From Streptomyces carpinensis (GTDB lineage: Bacteria; Actinomycetota; Actinomycetes; Streptomycetales; Streptomycetaceae), in NCBI RefSeq assembly GCF_002154505.1, contig NZ_MUBM01000004.1, forward strand, positions 1 through 64,000: DNA of 64,000 bases, written 5' to 3'. Shown piece after piece: positions 1 through 8,746 of this stretch. The position numbers were made by a program, and so were the translations under genes. The first letter of the stretch is position 1. Each line of letters begins with the position of its first letter. The notes under the pieces were generated by a model. It was not told the origin of the DNA. It made no database searches and saw only the letters and a list, made by a program, of their open reading frames with translations.

Positions 1-2341
1 TCACGCGGGCGTCCGCGAGGGGCCCGTGCGGGGCACGGACGACACCCTGCAACTGAGCGCCGGAGTCGAGGTCGATCTCGACCCGGGTGACCCCGGTGCC
101 GCCCACCTCGACGGGCAGCGCCCGCGGCCGGTACCCGGTGGCGTTGACCGCGACGGTCACCGCACCCGGCACCAGCTCGGCGAAGGAGAACTCGCCCTGC
201 TCACCGGTGGTCGAGGTGGCCAGCAGGTCGCCGCGCACATCGGTGACGATCACCATGGCGTCCTTCACCGGCAGCCCGTTCTCCACGGCCCGCACCACAC
301 CGGTCAGCCCGCTGGTGCCGCTGAGCAGGATGTCGTACGCCACCGGCTCACCGTTCACGACGATCGTGGACGCCTGCGGCTGGAAGCCGTCGGCGGAGGC
401 GATCAGGACGTAGGAGCCGGCACCCGGCGCGTCCACCGCGTAGGCACCGTCGGCCTGCGAGACCGACCGGCCCAGCTGGCGGCCGGCCAGCGAGATCAGC
501 GTGACCGCGGCCTGCGGCACCGGCGCGCTCTCGGCACCACGGACGAAGCCGCGCACCGGGACCCCGCCGCCGGCACCGGCGGCCGGCCCGCTCGGAGCCA
601 CCGTGGCGGCGGCCGCGAGCTTCTGCGTGGCCGCGTCTTCGGGACGGGTCTGGGTGGTCGTCACCGCCCAGCGCGGGGCCGTCTCCTCGACGGGGCCGGG
701 AGCCTCGGCGGCGGCCGCGGCCGGTGCCTCAGCCTGCTCAGACTCGGGCGATTCGGCCTGCGCCAGGCCGCCCTTGGTCTTCAACGGGACCTCCTTGATG
801 AACAGCGTGATCGCGAAGGCGAGGAACGCCATGCAGGCCGCGATCAGGAAGACGTCCGCGATGCCGTGCCCGTAGGCGCTCTCCATGACCGTGCGCAGCG
901 GCGCGGGCAGCTTGTTCATGTCCGGGATGGAGCCGCCGGAGCCCGAGCCGGAGGCGAGGTGCGCGTACTTGGGGCCGAGGTCGGTGAGGCCGTCCTTGAC
1001 GTAGTGGGTGATCCGGTTGGCCATTACCGCGCCGAGCGCGGAGACGCCGACCGCACCGCCCAGGGAACGGAAGAAGCTGACCGTGGAGCTGGCAGAACCG
1101 AGGTCGCTCGGCGCCACCTGGTTCTGCGTGCACAGCACCAGGTTCTGCATCATCATGCCGATGCCGAGACCCAGCAGCGCCATGAAGACGGCCATCTTCC
1201 AGTAGTCGGTGTCGTACCGGATGGTGCCCAGCAGGCCCAGACCGGCCGTCACCAGCACGCCACCGCTGACCAGCCACCCCTTCCAGCGGCCGGTACGGGT
1301 GATGAACTGACCGGAGACGGTGGAGGAGACGAACAGACCGCCGATCATCGGGATCGTCAGGACGCCGGACATCGTCGGGGACTTGTCCCGGGCCAGCTGG
1401 AAGTACTGGGCGAAGAAGACGGTGCCGCTGAACATCGCGATGCCCACGAAGAGCGAGGCGAGCGACGACAGCGTGATGGTGCGGTTGCGGAACAGCCGCA
1501 GCGGGATGATCGGCTCGCTGGCCTTGGCCTCGACGAGCACGAACAGCGCGCCGAGGACGATCGAACCGGCCACCATCGTGTACGTCTGCCATGAGATCCA
1601 GTCGTACTTGTCACCGGCGAAGGTGACCCAGACCAGCAGCAGGCAGACCGCGGCGGAGATGAAGAACGCGCCGGCCCAGTCGACCTTGACCTGGCGCTTG
1701 GCGACGGGCAGGTGCAGGGTCTTCTGCAGCATGATCAGCGCGATGATCGCGAAGGGCACGCCGACGTAGAAGCACCAGCGCCAGCCCAGCCAGGAGGTGT
1801 CGGTGATGACACCGCCGAGGAGCGGGCCGCCGACGGTGGCGACGGCGAAGGTGGCGCCGAGGTAGCCGGAGTAACGGCCCCGCTCACGCGGGGAGATCAT
1901 CGCGGCCATGACGATCTGCGCCAGTGCGGACAGACCGCCGGTGCCGATGCCCTGGACCACGCGGCAGGCGATCAGCATGCCGGGGTTCTGCGACAGACCG
2001 GCGCAGGCCGAGGCGATGACGAAGATGATCAGCGCTATCTGGACGAGCGCCTTCTTGCTGTACAGGTCGGCGAGCTTGCCCCAGAGGGGAGTGGTCGCGG
2101 TCATCGACAGCAGGGAGGCGGTGACCACCCAGGTGTAGGCGGACTGGCCGCCGCCGAGGTCGCCGATGATCTTCGGCAGGGCGTTGGAGACGATCGTGGA
2201 CGACAGGATCGCCACGAACATGCCGAGCATCAGCCCGGAGAGCGCCTCCATGATCTGCCGGTGCGTCATCGGAGCGCTCCCCGTGGAGCCTCCCCCATGC
2301 TTGGCGTGAGCCCGCACACCGGCTGGTGTGGTCGTTGCCAT
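1..2341 (-). CDS. MFS drug exporter (DHA2/EmrB-QacA type) with C-terminal beta-sandwich repeats, 3' end off the window
   Basis: Proton-driven multidrug efflux permease of the cytoplasmic membrane. The frame is open from an ATG at 2341 to the window edge (about 780 codons). Residues about 30-520 are hydrophobic with the layout of a 14-helix DHA2 transporter, including the early LSSTIVSNALPKI stretch and a GLGIGMMMQ segment. After helix 14 comes an Ala/Pro/Glu-rich linker (about 525-590). Then follow two repeats of about 70 residues (about 594-660 and 672-743) and the start of a third, each with the pattern of carboxypeptidase-regulatory-like or Cna-B beta-sandwich domains (GFVRG, GLTGVVRA, LQGVVRA starts; DGAYAVDAPG and QGEFSFAEL turns). 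A second ATG at codon 25 (MTHRQIMEAL) is an alternative start. It lies 53 bp behind the marR gene on the same strand, so it is probably cotranscribed and repressed by that protein. The substrate is unknown. Confidence 0.9.
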   Translation of the reverse strand, partial: MATTTPAGVRAHAKHGGGSTGSAPMTHRQIMEALSGLMLGMFVAILSSTIVSNALPKIIGDLGGGQSAYTWVVTASLLSMTATTPLWGKLADLYSKKALVQIALIIFVIASACAGLSQNPGMLIACRVVQGIGTGGLSALAQIVMAAMISPRERGRYSGYLGATFAVATVGGPLLGGVITDTSWLGWRWCFYVGVPFAIIALIMLQKTLHLPVAKRQVKVDWAGAFFISAAVCLLLVWVTFAGDKYDWISWQTYTMVAGSIVLGALFVLVEAKASEPIIPLRLFRNRTITLSSLASLFVGIAMFSGTVFFAQYFQLARDKSPTMSGVLTIPMIGGLFVSSTVSGQFITRTGRWKGWLVSGGVLVTAGLGLLGTIRYDTDYWKMAVFMALLGLGIGMMMQNLVLCTQNQVAPSDLGSASSTVSFFRSLGGAVGVSALGAVMANRITHYVKDGLTDLGPKYAHLASGSGSGGSIPDMNKLPAPLRTVMESAYGHGIADVFLIAACMAFLAFAITLFIKEVPLKTKGGLAQAESPESEQAEAPAAAAAEAPGPVEETAPRWAVTTTQTRPEDAATQKLAAAATVAPSGPAAGAGGGVPVRGFVRGAESAPVPQAAVTLISLAGRQLGRSVSQADGAYAVDAPGAGSYVLIASADGFQPQASTIVVNGEPVAYDILLSGTSGLTGVVRAVENGLPVKDAMVIVTDVRGDLLATSTTGEQGEFSFAELVPGAVTVAVNATGYRPRALPVEVGGTGVTRVEIDLDSGAQLQGVVRAPHGPLADARV

Positions 2342-2394
2342 AGGCTTCCTTACTTTTCCTTACGTGCTTGCGGGTGTACGGGTGGTCTCTTCGA

Positions 2395-2853
2395 CTACGG
2401 GACGGGGACCCGGATCGCGGTGGTCCGGCAGTCGCCGAAGCTCGCCCGCAGCCTGGTCATGAGTCGGATGAGCCCGTCGACGTCCTCGTCGGACCAGTCG
2501 TTCAGCCGCTCGGCCAGCAGCGCGGCGCTGCGCCGGGACAGCTCGTCGAGCTGGGCCCGGCCGGGTGCCGTCAGGTGCAGGATCCGGGAGCGTTTGTCGG
2601 CAGGGTCGAGGGAGCGCTCGATCCAGCCGCGGTCTGCGGCGTGGGCGACATGGCGGCTGGTGACCGATATGTCGACGGCGAGCAGCTCCGCGAGCTTGCT
2701 CATGCGCATGTCGCCGTGGTGGCCGAGCAGTGTCAGTACAGCGACGGAGCCACTCGGGCAGTCGGACGGCAGGATCCGCCCCATGTCCCTCTTCACGGCG
2801 CCGAAGGCGCTGAACTGGCGCACCAGCTCCTCGTACTGCGCCTGCTGGGCCAT
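2395..2853 (-). CDS. MarR-family transcriptional regulator
   Basis: Cytoplasmic winged-helix repressor of 152 residues, a usual MarR length. The central part shows the MarR wing-helix region: SKLAELLAVDISVTSRHV as recognition helix, then DPADKRSRILHLTAPGRAQLDEL as the wing with its DxRxxxLxLT signature. The start is the ATG at 2853 because AGGAGG lies 7 bases upstream. A longer frame from a TTG at 2883 would run through the operator and is unlikely. The exporter gene follows after 53 bp. Two identical-type palindromes directly upstream suggest that the protein represses its own operon and is released by a ligand, as in known MarR-exporter pairs. Confidence 0.92.
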   Translation of the reverse strand: MAQQAQYEELVRQFSAFGAVKRDMGRILPSDCPSGSVAVLTLLGHHGDMRMSKLAELLAVDISVTSRHVAHAADRGWIERSLDPADKRSRILHLTAPGRAQLDELSRRSAALLAERLNDWSDEDVDGLIRLMTRLRASFGDCRTTAIRVPVP

Positions 2854-2869
2854 CGCGCCTCCTAAGTTC

Positions 2870-2912
2870 GTTGCCTGAGGCAACCATAATTAGGTTGGTT
2901 GCCGCAGGCAAC
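2870..2912. promoter_or_regulatory. Twin 15-bp palindromic operator of the marR-exporter operon
   Basis: Two near-identical palindromes stand just upstream of marR: GTTGCCTGAGGCAAC (2870-2884) and GTTGCCGCAGGCAAC (2898-2912). Their centres are 28 bp apart, close to three helical turns. They share the half-site GTTGCC and differ only in the three central bases. The first ends 17 bp from the marR start codon, so a bound repressor would cover the promoter or leader. Autorepression is inferred from position; the repeats are seen directly. Confidence 0.8.
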
Positions 2913-3039
2913 TGAAAGAGGGGGGTTGAGATTAAAGATTTGGCAAAGGCAAGTATTGGCGAACGTGAACTCTCAGACGGGGCAGTGCACACGGTCCGGC
3001 GGGTACGGGTTCGTCGGGGGCTGCGGATGCGGAGGCGCA

Positions 3040-3505
3040 GCCCCACTTCGTCGGTGCGTGACTTCGTGGAGACCGAGCACGGCATGGAAGTCGACGTGCG
3101 GGTGTCAAAGGTCAAGCCCAGGAAGGTGAAGGTGCCGTTCGGTTCCGGCGAGCAGCTGCTCGGTGCGCGCGTGGCGGGCTTGGAAGGAGTCGGCCGGCCT
3201 GAGCGACCCCGACGACTTCGCCTACAAGCCGCTGCACAACCGTTGGCACAACGTCCTGGACGGCGGGCTCGAACCGGAGACCATCGGCGACGTCATCACG
3301 CGGCTGGGCGCGTGGGTCGCGCTGTCCTTCCGCCCCACCGGCACTCCCCGCGCCGCGGGCTGGCCACCAGCTCCAAGCGCGCCGGCAGCGACCGCAAGGT
3401 CATCGCCAAGCAGGGCGGATGGGCGTCGACAACAGCGCCGCGATGGAAGGCCACTTCGAGGACGGCGACGGCTGGGAGGAGGACGCCCTGATCAAGGTGC
3501 TGTAG
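3040..3505 (+). pseudogene. Decayed tyrosine-recombinase (phage-type integrase) C-terminal half
   Basis: Three reading frames must be joined to read one protein. Frame one gives VRDFVETEHGMEVDVRVSKV (about 3055-3150). Frame two gives LSDPDDFAYKPLHNRWHNVL and ETIGDVITRLGA (about 3195-3310). Frames three and two then give HSPRRGLATSSKRAGSDRKV and KQGGW, then GVDNSAAMEGHFEDGDGWEE up to the TAG at 3503-3505. The H-S-x-R-R-G-L-A-T stretch matches the catalytic H-x-x-R box of tyrosine recombinases of actinomycete integrative elements. At least two frameshifts and the missing N-terminus make it non-functional. No attachment site could be identified. It marks an old integration event beside the exporter operon. 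Confidence 0.7.
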
Positions 3506-3634
3506 GTCGGGCCGAGGGATCCGACCGGCCGGATGCCCGCGCGAGCAACGGCGCCGGATCACACCAGCCGCAGCACCGGCCAGCCTGCCTGCCCGGCGAC
3601 AGTGTAAGGGGCGCGGAGTCGGAGGGGGCGGACC

Positions 3635-4303
3635 TCAGGCCCCACCGCTGCGGGCGGCCAGTACCTTCTGCACCCGGGCGGCATTTACTGCGATGTGGCG
3701 GCTTGCCTCCCGCTGGGCTCGCTCGCTGTCTCCTGCGCGGATGGCGTCCATCAGGGGTTTGTGCTCGGCGAGCACCCTGTCTTCATGTTCGAACTCGCGG
3801 TCCTGGGCGGACAGCGCCATGAGGTAGAAACGGAGTTCCCTGGTCAGCACCGTGCAGAGGTCGTCGATCCGGCAGTTTCCGAGCGTTGCGACGATCGCCG
3901 CGTGGAAGGCCAGGTCGGCGGCCACGATGCGCGCCCGGTCTCGTGAACCGGCCGCCGCGGTGAAGTCCGCGAAGGCAGCTTCGTCGCCGGCGAGCTTGTC
4001 GCCGTTCAGCGGGGCGGCCAGCGCCGCCTGTTCCAGGTGCTCTCGTGCCGCGTACACCGTTTCAGGGGCCGGGGAGACGACCACGGCGCCGCGGTTGATC
4101 TCGAAGCGGACCAGCCTGCCCAGCTCCAGAAGATGCATCGCCTCCCGGACCGTGTTGCGTGCAATGCGCAATCCGGCGGAGAGGGTACTCTCCCGCAACC
4201 GCTCACCGGGACGGAAATCCCCTGTGAAGATCCGCTCCGCAAGCCCGTCTGCCACCTGCTGGGCCGTAGTCGTCCGGTCTATCAGTCCGTCCAGTGCCGC
4301 CAT
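3635..4303 (-). CDS. GntR-family regulator, FadR subfamily (FCD domain)
   Basis: DNA-binding regulator of 222 residues with the two-domain layout of FadR-type GntR proteins. Residues about 10-75 form the winged helix, with GERLRESTLSAGLRIARNTV and REAMHLLELGRLV. Residues about 85-215 are the alpha-helical FCD ligand domain, with the metal/effector-site pattern D-x3-H (DLAFHAAI), EHKPLMDAI and ASRHI. FCD regulators usually respond to small organic acids. No enzyme gene adjoins it on the same strand, so the target is unknown. A leftward neighbour is the integrase pseudogene; the SsgA-like gene lies about 190 bp upstream on the same strand. No good ribosome site is visible before the ATG at 4303. 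Confidence 0.85.
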   Translation of the reverse strand: MAALDGLIDRTTTAQQVADGLAERIFTGDFRPGERLRESTLSAGLRIARNTVREAMHLLELGRLVRFEINRGAVVVSPAPETVYAAREHLEQAALAAPLNGDKLAGDEAAFADFTAAAGSRDRARIVAADLAFHAAIVATLGNCRIDDLCTVLTRELRFYLMALSAQDREFEHEDRVLAEHKPLMDAIRAGDSERAQREASRHIAVNAARVQKVLAARSGGA

Positions 4304-4496
4304 GACCGGAACCGTAGTGACACACTCCGCTACCGCTCAACTACAGCTCAACAGGTGGACTGCCCACCGTTGCTCCTGTCGGGAGGGGTCGAACGAACCA
4401 ACTCGACTTTCGATAGCGTCATCGCATCGCACGGGGGGAAGGGAGATCTCAAGACGCGGTCCTGCGGCTTCCTTTGTTGCATCACCCTCGGTGCCG

Positions 4497-4913
4497 TCAG
4501 GCGACCTCGCCCAGCAGTTGGGACAACTCTCTGTCGAGGTCGAGCGTTGCCTGCTCATGACCGGCCGGGACCAGGTGGTAGGTCCGCATCAGCCACGGCC
4601 TCACCACGGCCGCAGGGGCGGTGAACAGCACATACCCGCCAGGTGAGGACAGAGCAAGACATAGCAGTCCTGGCTCTTCTGCACGCCCTGGCCAGATCCG
4701 AACATCACCCTGTCCGCTGGGCCGAGTCATGCCTTGAGCCAGCAGGTCACGTGCGAAAGCCCACCTGACCGGGGCCTGCGCGTGGGTATGGAAGGCGACG
4801 TGAACCGCAAAAGGATCGTTTGAACAGTAGGAAAGTCGAGCAGATACAGGGATGGTTCTCCCTGGGGCGACCACAAGCTGTAGGGTGCAATCGAGTTCTG
4901 TGAGAGAATCCAT
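4497..4913 (-). CDS. SsgA-like sporulation/cell-division regulator (SALP)
   Basis: Small protein of 138 residues resembling SsgA-like proteins, which are restricted to morphologically complex actinomycetes and help place the septum and control spore-wall synthesis. Features of the family are the opening ELDCTLQLVV, the SYCSNDPFAVHVAFH stretch, VRWAFARDLLAQGM, and GDVRIWPG followed by the hydrophobic core with PGGYVLFTAPAAVVRPWL. The ATG at 4913 is chosen because GGAG stands 8 bases upstream and family members begin here; an upstream in-frame extension to 4958 lacks a site. It is a monocistronic orphan, consistent with SALP genes scattered over Streptomyces genomes. Confidence 0.85.
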   Translation of the reverse strand: MDSLTELDCTLQLVVAPGRTIPVSARLSYCSNDPFAVHVAFHTHAQAPVRWAFARDLLAQGMTRPSGQGDVRIWPGRAEEPGLLCLALSSPGGYVLFTAPAAVVRPWLMRTYHLVPAGHEQATLDLDRELSQLLGEVA

Positions 4914-5876
4914 ATCGTTACTCCATAAAAAAATAATTGGCGTCAGGTCCAGAGTCACGTCGTGGTGCTGGCCCCATGTCGGAGTGCGGGCTCCATGACT
5001 GTGAAGGAAGCGACCTGCTGCGGGCTTCGTGAGCCTGTCGCCGGCCCTGACGCCTCAATCGCTGCCGCTCCGGGCGACAGGTCCACTGACCCCAACTGCC
5101 AAGAAAGTACGCCCGACGACTGAGAAATGAAACCGCTCCGCTTAGTGACATAGACCATGAACAGTCGGTCTGTTGCGTGGGAACAATCCAAGGCTGAACG
5201 GAGCCGCACATGCGCAATGTAACGTCAGCGATACGAATTAGGCGATTTGTTTGACTTAGCTGGCTAACGTGTATGGGCATAGCTCCGGATGTCGCCATCA
5301 GCACTGCGGCACTTCGGAACGTGCGTGCTTCCTGCCCGTCCCATGGCCCTCGGACCTGCATGCCTCGTCCTCGCAGCAGCCCGGGAACACCTCGATGCCC
5401 CGCTGCATACGAGCCTTGCAGTCCACTGGCTCTGAGGAACCTGCTGGACGCCATGTCCGTCGACCATGCGGTCTCCGAGGCAACGCTGGCTCACCGAGGC
5501 CTGGTTGCTGGGGCGTCCGAGGTACGGATTGACGAGATCACACCCCGCGCAGGCGACGAAGCAGAGCAGCGCCCCTCGGCGCAACTGGTCACCAGGATCA
5601 CTGAACCTCGGTCCCACGATCGGTCCGCCTCCGATGTCCTCGGTACCAGCCCCCAAGAGCCTTATGAGCCCGCGTACCCATTCCGTATCCCAAGCCGCTT
5701 GTTTGGCCCAGCAGTGTCTGCGCCGTCTGCGCGGTGCTGACCTTGCAGGCGCTGGCCGTCGGCCGCGGACGCTGCGAGGAGTAGGTCGGTGCCCGGGAAC
5801 CGCTCGAGGTCCGGACCCCGCCGGACAGGTCGCTGCTGCCCTGACCTATCGGCGCCCACCGCAGGTTGGCGGAGAG
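4914..5876. other. Intergenic region, no supported gene
   Basis: About 960 bp between the SsgA-like gene and the DUF35 gene. Both strands carry open frames of 90-155 codons, but they overlap one another, lack ribosome sites and resemble no family I know. The stretch 5100-5270 is lower in G+C than its surroundings (for instance around 5215-5275) and may hold the promoter of the SsgA-like gene. I see no hairpin or repeat of note. It may be decayed sequence. Confidence 0.4.
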
Positions 5877-6425
5877 TCAGCTACGGGCGCGGTACTCGTC
5901 CAGCAACTGGAAGACGGGCTCGCCCCGTACCAGGCCCTGCGCGGTGGACAGCCGTACCCGGTCGCCAGGGTAGATGCCATTGAGTGGGCCCATGACCCGG
6001 CCTCGGACGACGAAACCCTCGTCCATCTCTATCAGGGACACGTTGTGCGCGGCGGGGCCGTTGCGGTGCACGACGGTGGAGTGTCGGACGGCGCCGGTGC
6101 CGTGGCTGCGCGCGGTCCGCAGGTTGCTGCCTCGGCAGACCGGACAGAGCACGCGGTGGTACATGGCGGTGCCGCACCAGGTGCAGCGCTGGAAATACAG
6201 GGCTTCCGGTCCGCGACTTGTGGGCTCGAGGAGGCCGGTCGCGGAGTCCGCCGCCGGATGAGTGGAGTTTCCTGAGTGGTGGTACACGCTGGCCAACTTC
6301 CTGCGCTCGGCCGGAAATTCCGCGTGCGTGAGGCAGTCGTGCACGCCTGTGCGCGGTTGCGCTGCCGCCGTGCACGGCCACAGATTATGGCACTGAGTGC
6401 CACACGTAAAGGCACTCCGTACCAT
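5877..6425 (-). CDS. Zn-ribbon/OB-fold protein of the DUF35 family (acyl-CoA-associated)
   Basis: The central part (residues about 75-180) has the DUF35 plan. A rubredoxin-like zinc ribbon comes first (LYFQRCTWCGTAMYHRVLCPVC, two CxxC-type pairs), then an OB-fold with GTGAVRHSTVVHR, VSLIEMDEGFVVRGRVMG and GDRVRLS. Family members usually sit beside thiolases or acyl-CoA dehydrogenases and bind or channel acyl-CoA. No such partner is next to it here. The N-terminal 45 residues look unlike the family, so the true start may be the GTG at 6287 rather than the ATG at 6425. It is followed on the same strand by nothing clear. Confidence 0.65.
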   Translation of the reverse strand: MVRSAFTCGTQCHNLWPCTAAAQPRTGVHDCLTHAEFPAERRKLASVYHHSGNSTHPAADSATGLLEPTSRGPEALYFQRCTWCGTAMYHRVLCPVCRGSNLRTARSHGTGAVRHSTVVHRNGPAAHNVSLIEMDEGFVVRGRVMGPLNGIYPGDRVRLSTAQGLVRGEPVFQLLDEYRARS

Positions 6426-7073
6426 CAGTTGCCGCCCGCATGATCAGCACGGCCGGGGTGCGGGCGGCCGGATGCCGGCTCTGCGGCTGCTCTCCGATCC
6501 GGCCTCGGTGAGGAGCCGGGCCTGGATGCAGAACTCGCCGGCCCGGGCGCCCACCGGCTGGAATTGCTTGGGTGCGCGTCAGTGGCGGCGATGCGTGGTC
6601 CGCATACCGCTCCCCGTGTCCCCTACCGCCGGTGGCGTGGAGGCGGCCGGTTCGCCGCGCGAGGGCCGGTCGCCACGGCCTTGCTACTCGTGTACCTTCC
6701 GGGGCACGCCAAAGGGGTTGTCGTCGCGCAGCGGCGGGGGCAGCAGCCGCTGCGGCCGCGACTGTTGGCCACCGCAGGCCGCTCGATCGCGGCGGCACCG
6801 ACGGATGTTTTGGTGGGCTCGGTGGTGGCGGGGAAGGGTCCGCCGTGTGTTGCATCGCGTGTGGGGCTGCCACGCCGGGCGGGGGACTTCGAGTTCTTCG
6901 GTGCGCTGTACGTCGCTGTCATCACACCACCGACCGCGATGATTCCGCAGATACGCGTCTCCCGGGCCGACTGCCTCCGGCGGACTGGACGGTCAGGTGC
7001 ACCAGCCACGAGGGGCGTTGGCCTCTGTGGCACGGAGCAGGCCCATCCTGCCGCCGGACGGCGTGGTGACCAG
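6426..7073. other. Intergenic region, no supported gene
   Basis: About 650 bp between the DUF35 and HIT genes. Open frames on both strands are of the G+C-driven kind: low-complexity Ala/Arg/Pro translations with no family features. No hairpin or operator stood out. It could hold decayed mobile-element sequence. Confidence 0.35.
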
Positions 7074-7469
7074 TCACGAGAGGGCGGCGAGAATGCGTTC
7101 GTGGGCCTCGTCGAGTTCTGCTGCCGAAGCGTTGCTGTTGGCACGGCGGAAGTCGAAGTCGTCCAGTCCCCACGCGGGAAAGACGTGCAGGTGGCAATGG
7201 GGAACTTCGAAGCCGGCCACCACCAGCCCGGCGCGCGGTGCGTCGAAGGCGCGGCGGACCGCTGCGCCGATCTTGCTGCTGACGGTCGTGAGGTGGCTCA
7301 TCAGGTCGGGTGCGATCGTGGTCCAGTCGTCGACCTCTTCGCGGGGCACCACGAGGGTGTGTCCGGGGGTGACGGGGGCGATGGTCAGGAAGGCCACCGC
7401 CCGGTCGTCGGTCCAGACGAACCGGCCTGGCAGGTCGCCGTTTATGATCTTGGTGAAGAGCGTGGGCAT
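7074..7469 (-). CDS. HIT-family nucleotide hydrolase/transferase
   Basis: Protein of 131 residues of the histidine-triad superfamily (Hint/Fhit-like), which hydrolyses nucleoside phosphoramidates or dinucleotides. The opening LFTKIINGDLPGRFVW and APVTPGHTLVVPREEVDDW are typical of Hint proteins. The active-site triad reads HCHLHVFP (H-x-H-x-H), near residue 90; its central histidine is the nucleophile. It is a cytoplasmic housekeeping-type enzyme with no apparent operon partners. Confidence 0.92.
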   Translation of the reverse strand: MPTLFTKIINGDLPGRFVWTDDRAVAFLTIAPVTPGHTLVVPREEVDDWTTIAPDLMSHLTTVSSKIGAAVRRAFDAPRAGLVVAGFEVPHCHLHVFPAWGLDDFDFRRANSNASAAELDEAHERILAALS

Positions 7470-7613
7470 GCTGGCATTGTCCCTGGTGCCCGGTCGGCGT
7501 GTGGGCAGCGGGCCTTGGCCTGCGGGTAGCAGAGAGGCGGAGGTGGACTAGCCGGCGGTTCGTCCTTGCACTGTCGCAATGCGCGGCGAGTCGCAGCTGC
7601 TGCGGCAGCCCTG

Positions 7614-8302
7614 TCACGGCTTCGAGGAAGGCACACTTCGAGGCGGCGCGGCGCTGCCCGATGCCTCCACGAGGCTCTCCATACGGGCAGCATTGTCCGT
7701 GAGCTGCTCGTCCAGTTTCCGGATCTCGGCGACCAGATTCCCGGTGACGTCCTTGCGGACGGTCTCGACGTCGCCGACGGGACGGACGCATCGCAGCAGT
7801 TTGGCGGCCAGGCCCGCGGATAGCTGAGTCGGGGCGCCGCTGGGCAGCAGATCACGCAGCAGCGCGTGGAGTTGATTGACGTGCGTACCCGGGCCTTGGC
7901 CAGGTTCACACGCAGTTCGTCCAGGAGAGCCAGCGCCGTGGTGTGATCCTCAGGCTCGACTCCCTGCGGGCAGGTGGCGGTGGCCGTGGCCGCGGCGCCG
8001 ATCTGGCCGTTCTTGCGCCGTCCACGGCGGGAGAGTTCGCGCACTCGACTGGTCGCTGCGGCAAGCACGTCGACGACGCTCTCGCCGCGGGCGATGAGCC
8101 ACTGAGCGAGATGCCGGCCCGGTCCGTCGGCGTTCTCCACCGCCCACCTCCGCTGAGGCCACCGCCTGGCCCAGGCCGGCAGCCGGCGGAAGTCCGTCAG
8201 GCTCGCCTCGATCTGCATTGTCCCGATCCGCTGGTTTGGTTCCGACTCAACGCCGGTGGCGGTAAGGGGGGACCTGTGGGGATCGACGCCGAGCGATATC
8301 AC
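7614..8302 (-). pseudogene. IS110-family transposase, 5' part, frameshifted
   Basis: Reading from a GTG at 8302, the translation begins VISLGVDPHRSPLTATGV, the start of IS110-type DEDD transposases with the first catalytic Asp. It continues AVENADGPGRHLAQWLIARG and DHTTALALLDELRVNLAKAR. Near 7880 the frame shifts and the protein goes on as VNQLHALLRDLLPSGAPT and RKDVTGNLVAEIRKLDEQL, ending at the TGA at 7614-7616. The C-terminal Transposase_20 half is missing. Another IS110 3' half lies at 17011-17310, but I cannot say whether they came from one element. Confidence 0.75.
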
Positions 8303-8413
8303 TGGACTGTGTTCCTCGCCGTCGGACGACAGGGCAGCCACGGCCGACACGCCGACCTCCGGAACCAACCGGCCGGGACACGCCACTGTTGAGTCAGCCC
8401 GCGGACGGACGCC

Positions 8414-8533
8414 GACCAGGCGATGCTCGCGACCCGCCTGACGGCCAACAACCCGCGCGATCTCACCCACGAGTCCGTCGTTGAGATCCTGCAGCGCGGC
8501 TACGACAACGACCGCACCTGGTGGTCGGTGTGA
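8414..8533 (+). other. Short C-terminal gene fragment, unrecognised
   Basis: The + strand reads DQAMLATRLTANNPRDLTHE followed by SVVEILQRGYDNDRTWWSV and a TGA at 8531-8533. Its composition looks like real protein rather than a G+C artefact, but no start codon or upstream part is present. I do not recognise the family. It is probably the end of a gene cut by the neighbouring IS110 element. Confidence 0.25.
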
Positions 8534-8746
8534 CGAGCACAGCTGCAGCACCGGCACGCGGCCATCGGGGTCGCCTTCGCGTGGCTTGGTGTCAGTGGGT
8601 AGGGGACAGTGACGTCGTGTCAGACCGGTACCGCCCTCGCCGCCGACGCGACCCTGAGACGGCCCGCAGATGCGCACTGCCTCGCAGGAAGCCGCGATCC
8701 GATCACGCTGACCGTCCCGAAAATCCGCCACCCACTCGCCGTCGTC

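Noticed and set aside
26..1594. 522-codon open frame on the + strand opposite the exporter gene
   Set aside because: Arg/Gly/Asp/His-rich translation caused by third-position G+C bias of the gene on the other strand; the - strand frame has clear transporter motifs.
5273..5740. 155-codon + strand frame in the gap after the SsgA-like gene
   Set aside because: No ribosome site, no hydrophobic or domain pattern, overlapped by equally long frames on both strands.
6564..7529. 321-codon + strand frame over the HIT gene and the gap beside it
   Set aside because: Half of it is antisense to the HIT gene; the other half resembles nothing.
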